64,000 nucleotides of DNA from Arctopsyche grandis (GCF_051622035.1 NC_135359.1:20537501-20601500), one strand, 5' to 3'; positions 1 to 13,504 are shown, numbered from the stretch's first letter. Notes: generated by a model not told the origin, from the sequence alone. A program made the numbers and translations.

Positions 1-1140
1 CAAATTATTTGAGTATGTATGTACATATGTATAGATGATTATTTTGAAACTCGTTTCATAGAAAAAATAGTATTTCGACAAATTAACTAGTGTTTTAAAA
101 GACATTTGATGATGCAAATCGTTTGAAAATTAATGATACATGTGCCCATAATTACGAAAGTGGTTTAAGTCAAGAATTTTTTTTTTTAATCTAATACCAA
201 ATTACATATTATAATATAACCGATATTATACAATAAAATCGACTTTAATTTTTTTTCCTGACTAAGACCACTCACAATCATGGGCACACATATCGTTTAA
301 AATTTTGATACACACACGCACATATATACATATGTATGTACATACATATGGATAATGTACATTTAAAAATTCATTTTTAAATGTACATATGTACATTTTA
401 TGTATGTGCGTGTGAAAATTTTTTTTGAACCTACATACACCGTGGTTTGAAAAATGATTATGTAGGTAAAAGCATGTACATTGTACAATGTATGTAAAAC
501 ATTTATATGTAAATTCAAGCAACTTTATTACTTTAAAGGTACATGGATAATTACATATGATTACATATCTACAGTTTTACAATTATAATTACAATACAAT
601 TAGATATCTACAATTATCTACAATTTATATTCATGTTGGGTTAAGTTAGGTTATAAAAAGTGTGGGTATTATCTCATTCCGTTTATCTTATCAGATAGCG
701 GCATTACCGAACCAAATAACAATGTCTGTTTTGTCAAAAATAATATAAACATTAAAATTAGTTTTACATGCGTAAGCTGTTACTGATTAATAAAATAAAA
801 ATGTGAGTAGTAAGCACATAATCCTCGACAGTAAATATATTGTAAAAAAAGATTAAGAAAAAAAAGAAAAAGAACAATGATATATATCGTATTTTAGAAA
901 TGCGATAAAAATTTAACAATTTTCCAAGATATTTAAACTATTTAATCAAACAAATGCTCTAGGCAAATGAAAATTAACATCATAAATTTCCACATTTTAA
1001 AAACAATCACTTATATATCTAGGAAATTGACGGCTAACTAAGACTCAATGACGTTTTTACATATGTATAAATATAACTTAATTCTATACGCAAGTGACGT
1101 CATGTGATATACTGATTAAACATCGTATTTGCTTCATAAT
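1..1140. other. AT-rich non-coding DNA, no gene seen
   Basis: No open frame here resembles a protein. The stretch has several TACATA/TATGTA palindromic islands (about 15-35, 305-390 and 470-490) and A/T homopolymers. The open frame at 262-522 on the minus strand is a low-complexity reading of these islands and is not called as a gene. Confidence 0.6.
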
Positions 1141-1239
1141 TTTTTTTTTTTTGTGTTATATTTTTTGACCATTGTGGCGCTTTAGGAATTACTGTTATGC
1201 CACAATGGTCTGTTTAGAATAAATAAATAAATAAATAAT
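1141..1239 (+). mobile_element. LINE 3' end with terminal hairpin (copy 1, severely 5' truncated)
   Basis: A T-rich leader runs into a 44-bp inverted repeat at 1167-1210. Its stems are GACCATTGTGGC and GCCACAATGGTC, 12 bp each and perfectly complementary. About 8 bp further on, an (AAAT)n tract occupies 1218-1238. Three other copies in this window have the same hairpin at the same 44-bp length, always near an A/T-rich 3' end. A conserved hairpin plus a short simple-repeat tail is typical of the 3' end of a non-LTR retrotransposon. That assignment is inferred, because this copy carries no coding sequence. Only the last 100 bp or so are present. Confidence 0.6.
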
Positions 1240-1319
1240 TAGACAAATCAACAGCAAATGAATAGGAAAGATTGGTAACACCAGCATTGGGTTATTTTTA
1301 ATAACTTAAAATTATTCCC

Positions 1320-1920
1320 TGTCACGGCCGTCGGTGTCTCAAATCCGACCATTAGGCGATACATTCCCTTTTATTTGCGAAACTTAAGCCTGGCCCACTC
1401 GAATATTGAAATTTTGCAAACGAACCCGAAAACCCAACCTCTTCAACCCACCTCCTCCCCATCTTTCACTTTCTATTTGTGCTCGGTGGAAAAGTGGGAG
1501 GCGCGGGTGCCAATAATGGGGGTTTCGCTTTTATAATAAACGGTTTCGCAAACAGATTACGATGCGGTGTGTAAGCTCGTTCCCAGTACATTCGTTCCCG
1601 ATCAGCCTACACGTGTATACAGATATCTAATTAACGAGGAAATTCGATGAATTCGGATGGTGCTGATATGCGGTAAACCGTTGCTTGCGTGATGTGCGCG
1701 CGCAAGCAAACAACAATATGTGGGAGATTAATTGCGGCAAATCTGAAACATATGAGGGAATTCCGTGGGAAAACAAAGCTTCGTGTGTGTCATCGGTGGC
1801 AATCGTTTGGTACAATGATGCGGATCTTTGGAATATGTCTGTCGAGGGAAAATTTTTCGTTCGCAGCTTCAAATCGGCTAACGTGATTTTCCAGATTCCG
1901 ACAGTGTGGTAGATAACCTC
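1320..1920. other. GC-richer island, possible regulatory or first-exon region
   Basis: The base composition is clearly richer in G+C and lower in simple repeats than the flanks. There is a CT-rich stretch (1437-1480), a purine/GC patch (1490-1525), a TATA-like TTTTATAATAAA near 1530 and a CAGT initiator-like site near 1584. A 75-codon frame at 1685-1912 on the plus strand has no family match I recognise and includes a GCGCGCGC-like patch. The region may be an enhancer or promoter. I saw no convincing splice donor or conserved protein, so function is not assigned. It lies between two inverted LINE 3' ends. Confidence 0.3.
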
Positions 1921-2155
1921 TATTGTAGCTCTTCCAAGCTGAAAACCGGCTTTTTGGTCCGATCAACTGGCTTTTTAAGACTTTCTTTAATTAATGAATT
2001 TTTCTCAAAATTAACAATTATGAATTTCAAATTTCCTTGAAAGATCAAAATAAATGTGTATATCTAAGCTCTTTTTATAAGCGTATATTTCTTTGAACAA
2101 CAAAAAAAGTAGAGCATTTAGCGGTTTTTTTGAGATTTAGTAATGGTAGAAGACC

Positions 2156-2720
2156 ATTTATTTATTTATTTTTTTTATTCTAAACAGACCATTGTGGCAT
2201 AACAGGAATTCATAAAGCGCCACAATGGTCAAAAAATATAACATAAAAAAAAACAAAATAACAATTAAACATAAATTAATACATAACGTAAATAATATAC
2301 TCATCAATTATACATAAAAAAAATACATTTGAACATAAACATAAATACATCCATACATAAACATAAAAAATAGCATTTAATAATAACAGATAAAGTAAAA
2401 ATATCAAATAAAAAATATAGCATAAGGAATGCCTTGCACCTACAGCCAGTTTCAATAAATATGTAAGAAACAACTACAAATACAAAACATCCCTGTAAGG
2501 CCCAAATGGGAGAGAGTTAATCAAAATTTCACTCTTAAATCACAATCAATCATGAAAACAATGATGAGCGCAGACTACCAGATAAATGGGTTAGAGTAAT
2601 TTCCGACAATTTACGCCCAATAAGGTGGAAAATATCACATTCAGTCTCGGCAGCGAAGAAGTCGAATAGCTCTTGGAATAGGAGCCATTCGGAAAATAAC
2701 TGTGCGGGCAGAGGTACAGC
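2156..2720 (-). mobile_element. LINE 3' end with terminal hairpin (copy 2)
   Basis: Read on the minus strand, this copy runs from about 2720 to the (AAAT)n tail at 2157-2170, with the 44-bp hairpin at 2187-2230. Upstream of the hairpin it shares sequence with copy 4: the block at 2539-2581 (reverse complement) matches 36928-36970 at most positions. Further 5', a frame containing LFSEWLLFQELFDFFAAE and then DIFHLIGRKLSEITL remains open to about 2560 and may be the C-terminus of the element's second ORF, though I cannot place it in a named clade. The minus-strand open frame at 2276-2473 is 3' UTR, not a gene. Confidence 0.6.
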
Positions 2721-2935
2721 CAGTAAATGTGTATCGGAGTTAAATTGTCAATTCCATTGTAGTCTTATTTATGTGGTTGATGAAAATCGGCTCACTTCGT
2801 GGCTTATGTAAATATTTACATATATGTACATATTTAATTATACACATACTTCATATGTGCCAAGACGGGAATTACCCCAATGCGACACATGAAGATTATT
2901 TTCGTACATATGTACTAACAATTCTTCAAATATAA

Positions 2936-3140
2936 CAGGACATTCAACAGATTCGAGATACTAATAACTCGAATTTGCGAGAAACAGAGGGGGAGAATAC
3001 CGATTTATTGGAACCATCACAACAATTAAGCTAGAAAAATGGAAAATTCTAGCGGGAGACAGTCGATCTGTGTTTTTTTTTAATTACCACAAGATCTCCT
3101 ACCGGCATGCAATTGCTCTACCAGTGCACAATGCTGTGGT
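2936..3140 (-). mobile_element. tRNA-derived SINE, decayed
   Basis: On the minus strand the order is a tRNA-like head (CACTGGTAGAGCAATTGC, A-box-like, near 3125-3100), a core with GATCGACTGTCTCC and TTGTTGTGATGGTTCC, and a tail containing GCAAATTCGAGTTATTAG and ATCTCGAATCTGTTGA. Core and tail align with the SINE copies at 26590-26881 and 47225-47465. The B box is degenerate, so this copy is old. Confidence 0.5.
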
Positions 3141-5529
<2,389 letters not shown>

Positions 5530-6075
5530 TTGAATCAAAATTTATTAAATGTTTATTTATTTGAGGAAACTTGGGAAAGGTGGCAAATATGGATTAAATT
5601 GGTTTGTTAATACATAAAGTAGTACAGAAATAAAAAAACAAATAAAATAAAATAAAAATCAAAAACAAATAAAATATAAAGAACTCAAAATAGGGGAAAA
5701 TAAAATAAATAAGAGAAAATACAAAAGATAAACGTAAAAAAAAAAGAAGCTTTTTTTAAATGGTTTATGTTACTAGAAGTAAATAATTCATTGGATTGAC
5801 TATTCCAAAATTTTTAGCATTCTATTTGAAAATAACGACTCTCTAATTATTATCTAAGTAAATATTTTTTTGGAGTCTGAGAGAACGACCTCTTAGAAGA
5901 TTTTTATTGTTATACATAAGGACATTTATCATAGGATAATTATAAAGGTGGTTTATAATTTTATAGACTTCGAATAGATCATCTCTCATTTTTATCGTCT
6001 CCAGAGTGGAAAGATTCAGTCTTTTCCATCTCATATCATATGAGAATGATTTAAATTTGGAAGGCCTTTTATGAA
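5530..6075 (-). pseudogene. CR1/Jockey-like LINE reverse-transcriptase C-terminus and 3' UTR
   Basis: The minus-strand frame at 6034-5843 reads RWKRLNLSTLETIKMRDDLF, then EVYKIINHL and LLRGRSLRLQKN. This matches the post-catalytic C-terminal pattern of many CR1/Jockey-group ORF2 proteins (KRL.L..LE..R.R.DLIE.YKI, then RGHSLKL). After a stop near 5843 the reading continues as RESLFSNRMLKI and, after a shift, WNSQSNELF, matching the family's FFSNRVV..WNSLP motif. The copy therefore carries at least one stop and one frameshift. A 3' UTR rich in A/T follows, ending in AAATAAATAAA-like repeats at about 5545-5530. This is the 5'-truncated end of a dead element. The family motifs are from general knowledge of non-LTR retrotransposons. 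Confidence 0.75.
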
Positions 6076-6273
6076 ATTCTTCGTTGGATCTTTTCTAAGC
6101 ATATGTACAATGTATTTTTTGAAATAACGGTTCTAAATGGAATAAAAAATTTAAGTATAATATATTGTACATATTTAAGTTTTATAAATTTTGGCCAAAA
6201 ACCTGACCAAAATAACCTTTAATAAGATACAAAAAAGAATGACAATTTTTAATGATCTTGTCAATTGTTAGAT

Positions 6274-6282
6274 ATATTTATG
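6274..6282. repeat. Target-site duplication, left copy
   Basis: ATATTTATG, identical to 6661-6669. It bounds the Mutator-like MITE on the left. Confidence 0.85.
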
Positions 6283-6660
6283 CGGTCTCCCTCACGGGCC
6301 CGAATGTGAAACGCCCGAAAACGCAAATATCGGAAGGCAAATATCGAAAATCGAAAGATCTTAAACCGAAAGATCAAAAAAAAAACGGTGCATGGTAAAC
6401 GGTACTATGTATATATAATATATATGAGTGGCATGCGGTGAAATTATCTCTCTTTTTGTCATACAGCCTTGTTTAATGTGCGCGCGCAAAATACGGGAGA
6501 AAAAGCCTGTTCCTGTTGTTCCTGTTGTATCCTGCTCGCGCAAATTAAGTGAGTATGTTCCGTTTGCCATGCACCCTTTTCTATCTTTCGACTTAAGATC
6601 CTTCGATTTTCGATATTTGCGTTTTCGGGCGTATCACATTCGGGCCCGTGAGGTAGACCC
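6283..6660. mobile_element. Mutator-like MITE with long terminal inverted repeats
   Basis: The 378-bp element has inverted arms of roughly 110-120 bp. The left arm starts CGGTCTCCCTCACGGGCCCG and the right arm, reverse-complemented, starts GGGTCTACCTCACGGGCCCG. Both continue through GCCCGAAAACGCAAATATCG to a block around TGCATGG. It is flanked by a perfect 9-bp direct repeat, ATATTTATG, at 6274-6282 and 6661-6669. A 9-bp target duplication with long inverted arms is the Mutator/MULE pattern, an inference from architecture. The central ~130 bp encode no recognisable transposase; the open frames there are antisense readings of the arms. It depends on a transposase made elsewhere. Confidence 0.85.
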
Positions 6661-6669
6661 ATATTTATG
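6661..6669. repeat. Target-site duplication, right copy
   Basis: ATATTTATG, identical to 6274-6282. It bounds the Mutator-like MITE on the right. Confidence 0.85.
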
Positions 6670-6689
6670 TACATACACATAAAAAAATA

Positions 6690-7261
6690 GTGGAAGAAAA
6701 ATCGGACAAGAGTAAACTGCCACTTCCGGTTGACGGATGCTTACCAAATTTTATTTATGTAGATATGAAATTTCAGTTCAATAAACCAAAAGGTTTCTGA
6801 GAAAAACATAAAAAAATTCGATTCTCTTCTCTTCGAGTAAAATACTACTTCCGGTTCAGGTCAAAATGTTTAAAAAATATTTAGTTATAAAGATTATAAT
6901 TTCTATTACACGTAAAATAATTTTAGTCCGATTCGGTTAGCGTTTGGGAGATAATAGAGTTCAAAAACTTGAAAAAAAAAGAGGACACCTACATATAAGG
7001 TACCATTTCCAGTCAACTTAAAAAATTGAAAAAAATTTTTGTCGTGTCGATAAAAATTTCAGTACCCAATACCAAGTTTCAGTTCAAAAAATCCCCAAAA
7101 TACACACACAAACACAGACACACACATACACATTTTTTCTAGATCATGAAAACGTGACCAGTGATCGAATCTGAGTTCGAATCTGTCAAAATCTGGAGTT
7201 CGAATTTTCGCATGATCACAAAACTTCATCTATTGTTACTACGTACATAGATAAAGTAAAA
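6690..7261 (+). mobile_element. Dispersed repeat, family R, longest copy
   Basis: It shares its 3' portion with 14655-15049 and its last ~47 bp with 58045-58092. Landmarks are CTTCCGGTTGACGGAT near 6723, a second CTTCCGGTT near 6847, a (CA)n-like tract at 7101-7131, TCTAGATCATGAAAACGTGA near 7139, and the 3' end CATGATCACAAAACTTCATC ... GATAAAGTAAAA. All three copies stop at the same 3' sequence but differ at the 5' side, as expected for 5'-truncated retroposons. No coding sequence is seen. Confidence 0.6.
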
Positions 7262-7669
7262 TCTATTCACTAATAAAATAGAAATATAAATTGTGCGCAA
7301 GTGAATGAATGAAATTAAGTGTTAAGAATCTTTTTGCAAAATATCGCATGGTTTGTATTGTAATACAAATTAACAAGTTTAAAAAAAATGTAAGAAAATC
7401 AGAATTTGAATGTAAAATATAATATATTTAAATATGTATGTATATAATCTCATTATATAGTGTTGGTTGTACGAATATTTAAAATATGTATTTCAGAATT
7501 TAAATCACGATAATTTAATCATAATATTTGAATATGAATAATGTACTCTCAATTATCCGGCACGGACTATTATGCTTAAAATAAATATATTTTTGAAATT
7601 AATTATTTTTGACTGAGATTACGCGTTCGTTGCAACATATCCATATGTATGCATCAAACACAAATGATA

Positions 7670-8590
7670 AGTGCGAAGATTTGGAGCATTGGTTGATCAG
7701 TGAGATGTTTTCGTTAGATACGTGTGTCCGGTTATTTATTTAATTAATTTTTGGATTTGCATCTGGATGGCTGATCAGATTTAAGCAACAATTTGGTATT
7801 CGGGAACTTATGTACAATACAAGAGAACAATATGTACATATAACACGGCTGTGTTGAAGCCGCTAACAAATTCTACGATGAATTTCAAGAATATTTGTAA
7901 TTAGAAAATGTGCATCGGATTTAATCTATAATGCAGATGAGACAGGCTAATAATGGAAGCGTTTTCCAACGAAAATGCTTGCTTCGTCAATATAAAAGTC
8001 CAATCTTGGATATAAATCATCTGAAGAGCGTATCCACAATCATGTGTTGTGGAAATGAATAAGTAACTCATTAAATGAAACTATTATTAACTGGAAAATC
8101 AAAAAAGCCTAGATAATTTGAGAGGACTGAAATAAATAATCTTTCTGTTGATTATTAAAAACTTTGAAGAGATCTGTGAGTTGATCGTTGAGATCTTCAA
8201 AGATTCGTTTACGACAAAATGTGTTACTGAGGTGAGAGATCCTTATCATTTTAATAAAACTAGATTTAAAATAAAGACAATTTTTGCCGCCTAATGTTAC
8301 AAGTTTAAGAAGATGAAGAATTATTGGGAAAAAATAAGTGAATTGGATGCTACACACGGAATAACAAAATTTTGGTCGAAAGTAAAACCAATAGCACTGG
8401 TTCGATAATTAAAAAATATTTTTCCTTACGTGGAAATAGATTTATTGTATTTTGAAGAGATCGAGGCAAGTGATAAGCAGATTAATGGAAAATTTAAAGT
8501 GTTGACTGGTTAATCATATGTCCATAGATATGTTTGAGCGCAATTCAAATGATCGGCGTTTTCAAAAGACGATTGATGTGGATATTGTTT
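7670..8590 (+). pseudogene. Tigger/pogo-like (jerky-type) DDE transposase pseudogene
   Basis: Reading across several frames on the plus strand recovers, in order, the landmarks of a DDE_1 superfamily transposase. They are GFASGWLIRFKQQFGIREL (7752-7811, end of the DNA-binding CENP-B-type domain), then DLIYNADETG (near 7922, which holds the first catalytic Asp in this family), KLLLTGKSKKPR (near 8080) and INNLSVDY. LPPNVTSL follows near 8287 in another frame, a characteristic Tigger/jerky motif just before the third catalytic residue. Then come WSKVKP, VEIDLLYFEEIEASDKQIN (8431-8484) and a C-terminal remnant. Stops and frameshifts are frequent, so no functional protein is made. Terminal inverted repeats were not identified. 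The minus-strand frame 8109-8357 is the antisense of this pseudogene. Confidence 0.78.
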
Positions 8591-9092
8591 ATATGTTGTA
8601 TATATTTTTACTTTATCTATGTTTTTTCATGATTTTCAGATCGATTTTATGGGTTGTGAATATGGTAACGAAATAACAATTTAAAATACAATGTATTCAC
8701 TATGCTGATTCGGAATCGTATTTTATAAATATTCAAATGGAAAGTTCCAGGTGTTATCGGGTATAAATTTTCACAATAAAAATATTCTCAATTCACAATG
8801 GAACCAAAGTTGACATATTTTTCGTGATTAAATTGGTGTGACGTGACACACAGCGTATTAATAATTCGTTCAGTGAAACAACAATGGGACGTGTAATTGA
8901 TAGAGCCCGCAGCTAGTACGTAGAACTTTTGCAATGGAACTCGTCGTGCTGGCCTTTTGTTGAATGGGAATACTCCCTACGTTCAAAAGGATAAATAATA
9001 GCCGTGTACATTTTAAAAACTCCATTTCCGGTGTAATTGCGATAAACATTGTGATGGCGTCCATGTCGTATATATTTTTTTCTCTTTAGCTT

Positions 9093-9329
9093 TCACCCTT
9101 CGACAGCCTTGACACTGGCTTGATTATGTTGACACACCAGAGACACGTCTTCCAATTTGTTCTCCTTACAAATCTCGGAACAAAAACCCCATTTGGGTAA
9201 CTCTTGTATCAATATTACACTTTGACCCACTATTGAATCTATACACCGTGGCCCGTTACGCACCATAGTGCGTTGAAAATTCCCTATAAAATTTTGTATC
9301 GTATCGGTATTGAATCGCCGTCTTCCAGG
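9093..9329 (-). CDS. Unassigned open frame (79 codons), possible exon or transposon remnant
   Basis: The minus-strand frame stays open from a stop at 9330-9332 to TGA at 9093-9095. It includes RRRFNTDTIQNFIGNFQRTM, RNGPRCIDSIVGQSVILIQE and FCSEICKENKLEDVSLVCQH. The mixed composition and cysteine spacing (C-x3-C, then C) look more like real protein than the surrounding AT-rich frames. A possible splice acceptor (TTTTATAG) lies near 9284 and a possible donor (GG|GTGAAAG) at 9096. A second frame at 8870-9064 on the same strand could be a continuation. I do not recognise the family. It may be a decayed transposase rather than a host exon. Confidence 0.25.
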   Translation of the reverse strand, partial: PGRRRFNTDTIQNFIGNFQRTMVRNGPRCIDSIVGQSVILIQELPKWGFCSEICKENKLEDVSLVCQHNQASVKAVEG

Positions 9330-9929
9330 TTATGCATATTACGTTTATATTCTAATATTTATTCGACTAGTAGGTATGTATATTGGAAAGTTCTAGAATG
9401 AATTTTATTAAAATAATTAGCATATTCACAAATATCGAAATTATAATTAGCGTAATTACTATCTGAAATCAAATTGAGTACAATAAAAGATGATTCAGAG
9501 AATTTCTGCAAAGTTTGGTCTGGGCTTATCAAAGGCTATTGGAATTTATAAGTAATTAAATTTTATATATAATGCACGCTACTTTCAAGTTTCAATGTAC
9601 ATAGATGTTTAAATTTGGAAATTAATTAACAGTCTAGAAAAATGCTATGTGAGTATTTGAAATGTGTTTGTGTTTTCGTACTGTTAAAAAAACTAACGTT
9701 TGATTAGATACGAGCAAATGTACATACATGTAGGTATGTACATATGTACGTACGCGTCTGTCTCCGAAAAGGATAAGATTTGTGATGTGGGTTTGTTTGC
9801 AGAGAAAATTAAATTCATGAAAGTTAGTCGAGATAGAAAAATCAATAGATTTATTTTTGGGTATGATTTTGTAATTTGATATGTAAGTACGTTGCCTAAT
9901 ACAGTGCATTTAAGTGTATGCAATATGCA

Positions 9930-9968
<39 letters not shown>

Positions 9969-10581
9969 TATCTAGGAAAATATGAATATAATGATAAATC
10001 ACTTAGGCATTTTATAGATTACGTCGGTGAAATATTTTAAGACGTTTTGAAATGTGCTATCTTTCCTTCATTGACACATTGACATTGAAGCTGTATGTAT
10101 ATGTATATACATATGCACATACATATGTAGGTATTATTTTAAAGGAAGAATAGTATGTATTAGTGGTGGAAATCAATATTCATCAGGTTCTTTTGTCGCT
10201 AAATTTATATTACATAATCCATTGGAGGATTTTTCAATGGAGGTTTCTTCTTCTTTTTCGTAGACCGAGAAGAGGTTATCAACTTTACGGTTCATTTAGT
10301 TTTCTTCGACTATAGACATTTTTTTATAGTAATATTTATATTTGAAAGAAATTTTCAGTGAAAGTGTACGCGTCTGTTGATCAGCGTAATTACATATTAT
10401 CACAATTTTAGTATTTTATCATGTGAAAATATTTTAATCTCTTTCATTAACGGCATTTTTTTTTGGTTTTGACATTTCGACAACGCCAATCACTTTATTT
10501 TTGATGAATCTCAAATTAAATTTATAATTTCCGGTAAAGTCAAAATTTGCCTTCAATGTCGCAATAATTTAAAGAAAATTA
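9330..10581. other. Non-coding AT-rich DNA
   Basis: No gene is seen. TACATA/TATGTA palindromic islands occur at about 9720-9760 and 10095-10135, and the GT microsatellite lies in the middle. The minus-strand frames at 9634-9923 overlap in different frames and are not supported. Confidence 0.5.
9934..9966. repeat. (GT)n microsatellite
   Basis: About 33 bp of pure TG/GT dinucleotide within AT-rich non-coding DNA. Confidence 0.95.
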
Positions 10582-11200
10582 CACTGTTCGACACAAAAAA
10601 TAGTCGGACTTTTCCAAGTGGAATTTTATTTAATTCTCATATTAAGACAATTTAATATATCATCCCTATTAATTCAATTCAGATTAGAGTAAATAATAGT
10701 ACGAGTTTTTGGTTGGAAATTTTACCGATTTAAAATTCAGCAAAATTCCAATTAACCCTTTTAAACGAAAACAAAAAACAGTGTGGCCAGGATACTATCC
10801 CAATAAATATGTTTCAATAGAAAATACTCAATATAAAATAGTATTAACAGTGAGAAAAAATCCCAAGTGAAAATACGTACTTTTGACTTTTGATTTAAAC
10901 TGGATGACTATTTAGAGAGATTTGAAAGCTGAAAAGTACTACAAATAAAAGATAAAATTCTTGACTATAGATTCCAATATTCATTTTGAACAGGAAATTG
11001 ACAGATTTTGAGACATCAACCGAAAAACACCAAGATATAGAAAAATCGCACGATTTAAAAACACATATATGCATGTATTTCCGAATTTCGACCCAATCAA
11101 CATTTTTAATTACCAAATTCGTGTTCACTGGGCGTAGATCTATAAAAAAAGTCATATTTCGTCTCTGAACCAAAAAAAAAGTCGTCTTTTGTCGAACAGT
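10582..11200. mobile_element. Fold-back MITE family F, copy 1 (short left arm)
   Basis: It begins CACTGTTCGACA and ends TGTCGAACAGT, an imperfect terminal inverted repeat of about 12 bp. From about 10640 onward it aligns almost continuously with 22462-23030, including the block near 10970-11170 with GAGACATC and the GTGTTCACTGGGC motif. The left end differs from copy 2: only ~55 bp lie between the terminus and the shared body, so this copy lacks the long left inverted arm. Flanking bases are compatible with a TA target, but the duplication is not clean. No transposase is encoded; the open frames at 10895-11173 are within the repeat. Confidence 0.7.
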
Positions 11201-13079
11201 ATTATGTACTGGTTATACTCAATTTTTAATGAATACAATTTTTCGATGAGTTTATTGTTTAGGTATGCAGATATTTACAACACTGAATTATGTATTAATT
11301 GCATTTTTATGAATTGTGAGCTACATATATGTGTGTATGAGTTTTTGTGTCGTAAATTTTGAAGACATTCGTCTACACATGTGCCCATAATTATGAAAGT
11401 GATCTAAGTCAAGAAAAATTTTAATTTTTTTTTAAGTCGATTTTATCGTTTAATATCGGTTATATTGTAATATGTAATTGATTAAAAAAAATTTTTTTCT
11501 TGACTTATTGAATTCTTGACTTGACTCATAATTATGGGCATATACATATATACTCATACATATTCGACAATTTTATTTGTAGTATATTTCTATGAAATTC
11601 AAGTCGTGAAAAATAAATACAAAATTGATACCAAAAATTCAAACCAATGGTAAATTTAGGTCTCATTTTGTCCATTATGTTTTCACGATACATACATATC
11701 AGATAATGATTTTAAATTTTTTTTATGAAATATTTTTATTTTGCCTCGTCTATTTTGGTTTGGTTTTCCTTTTTTTTATTTTAATTTTAATTTTTTTCAT
11801 TATCTTATTCGATATTCTGTACTCCAGAAAGCCCTTTGGCTCTTTTTTTGGAATATCAACTTGCAGTATTGGAATGTTACACATGAGATTCCGCATCGCA
11901 ATGTACACAATTTCGAATTAAATCTGTAAAGGAAAACTGTTGGGAAACTGAATCGAGTGATTAAAACTACGACTAGTTGTCGTACAAAATTTCAATATAT
12001 GTACATACATACATAGATATGTAGAATGAGCAAACAAATTCGCACATTGTACGTACGTTAATGTAATACATACTTACGTACGTTCATACATACATATGTA
12101 CTTATGTAGTTGCATTTAAATGTGGACTAGAGCGTTTCAATTCCGATAAAGGCATTCGTGTCATTCGGGAAGCGTCCATCAAAGCCGTTGTCAAACCGCC
12201 GTCAACTGTATCCACTGTATGTACATTGTACGGGGAAATGCAATTTAGTCGATGTAGCTTTTCCTGCATTTTCCCGCGACGCGATAAGGTTTTCCCCGTG
12301 TGTGTGTAGTTACGTTATTTGAAGTCACTAGCAATTTGCCCAGCGTATGCAAATTGCTTGATGTAGATCTATGCACAATTCATTGTACGTGTATCGCACA
12401 ATCTTATATGTAGGTATTATATCAAATGTCATCATTGGTCTTATCGGTCGTAAGAATACGTGCCGCACTTTGGGTTTTTTTCTCGATAAAAATATTTGAA
12501 ACGCATTAATTTCGAACGCGGAAATTCTTAAATATTTTGTTAGTATTATATTACATATTTGTAATTTAAACAGCTTAAACATGGCAAAACAATCTAATAG
12601 TAAACATTCATTTGTTTTTTTATAAAATTTATTTGAATCAAAAAGAAACATAATATTTAATATTTAATATAATACATAATATAGAAAGTTTGATTTGTTT
12701 TCCATGTTCCCAACAAACCTTACATACAAAGTCTCTTTCGAAATTATATATTAGATTGGTAGTTATTTTGTCGAATTGCTTATGTCCTACCGTAGTAAAA
12801 CTGTAGAATAGTTGAAGCTCAAAGGATTTGGTTGTTTCATTGAAATATGTAAGCTCTAAAAACTTGTACCGATAAACTTCAGATTTATTAATAGAAGTTT
12901 GGAGGAGGATCTTTTTTTAATGCGGTATAAATTTTTGTTTGTAACTCATGAACTGCATATCTTGATTGAACTGTAATTAATGATTTAAATCGGATACATC
13001 TGTTGAAAGATGTTTGTTTGTTACACATTTTGTTGATATTTAATACAATTTACATTTGACATTTTTACGTATCTGCTAT
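11201..13079. other. Non-coding DNA; GC-richer patch at 12120-12330
   Basis: No gene is seen. Between 11370 and 11550 a segment contains a loose inverted repeat around GTGCCCATAATTATGAAAG and CATAATTATGGGCA. Similar text occurs at 140-180 and 270-290, so this is another low-copy repeat. The patch at 12120-12330 is less AT-rich (for example CATTCGGGAAGCGTCCATC) and could be regulatory. The 107-codon minus-strand frame at 12328-12651 has no recognisable motif. Confidence 0.4.
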
Positions 13080-13388
13080 TATACATAGTACATGTAATTG
13101 CTATTGTTTTTTTATGATTTTGTATATATGTATTTTTGTCTGTGTATATACATATGTTTATACTTATTTTTCAGACATTCTCTTCTTTGTTGTTTTTTAT
13201 AATTTGTAATTATTATTATTATTAGTTGTTTGTGTATATATACATATATATGTATGTTTTATTTTTGTTATGTCTAATTTCTTTAGTTATTATTTTGTTT
13301 CTTTTCTTTTCTGTTATATTTTTGACCATTGTGGCGCATTAGGAATTCCTGTAATGCTGCAATGGTCCAAACTTTAAATAAATAAATA
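13080..13388 (+). mobile_element. LINE 3' end with terminal hairpin (copy 3)
   Basis: A T-rich 3' UTR leads to the 44-bp hairpin at 13324-13367, then AAACTTTAAATAAATAAATA. In this copy even the loop is nearly self-complementary (GCATTAGGAATTCC then TAATGC), while one stem position is mismatched. The 5' boundary is uncertain. The element lies about 120 bp beyond the cytochrome b5 stop codon, in its 3' flank, in the opposite orientation. Confidence 0.55.
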
Positions 13389-13445
13389 TTTTTTTATTAC
13401 ATTGAGATTTCGACATGAATGAAAAAAGTACGCGTTTTTTCTGTT

Positions 13446-13451
13446 TTTATT
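13446..13451 (-). terminator. Candidate polyadenylation signal for cytochrome b5
   Basis: AATAAA on the minus strand about 55 bp beyond the stop codon, in an A/T-rich 3' flank. Other A/T-rich variants nearby could serve instead. Confidence 0.45.
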
Positions 13452-13504
13452 TAGATCATAGCTTAATTATAATGTAATAAATTAAGGATATATAATATAA
13501 TAAA

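Noticed and set aside
1685..1912. 75-codon plus-strand frame in the GC-richer island
   Set aside because: Composition is plausible, but no family match or splice sites could be supported; a second frame (1689-1886) overlaps it.
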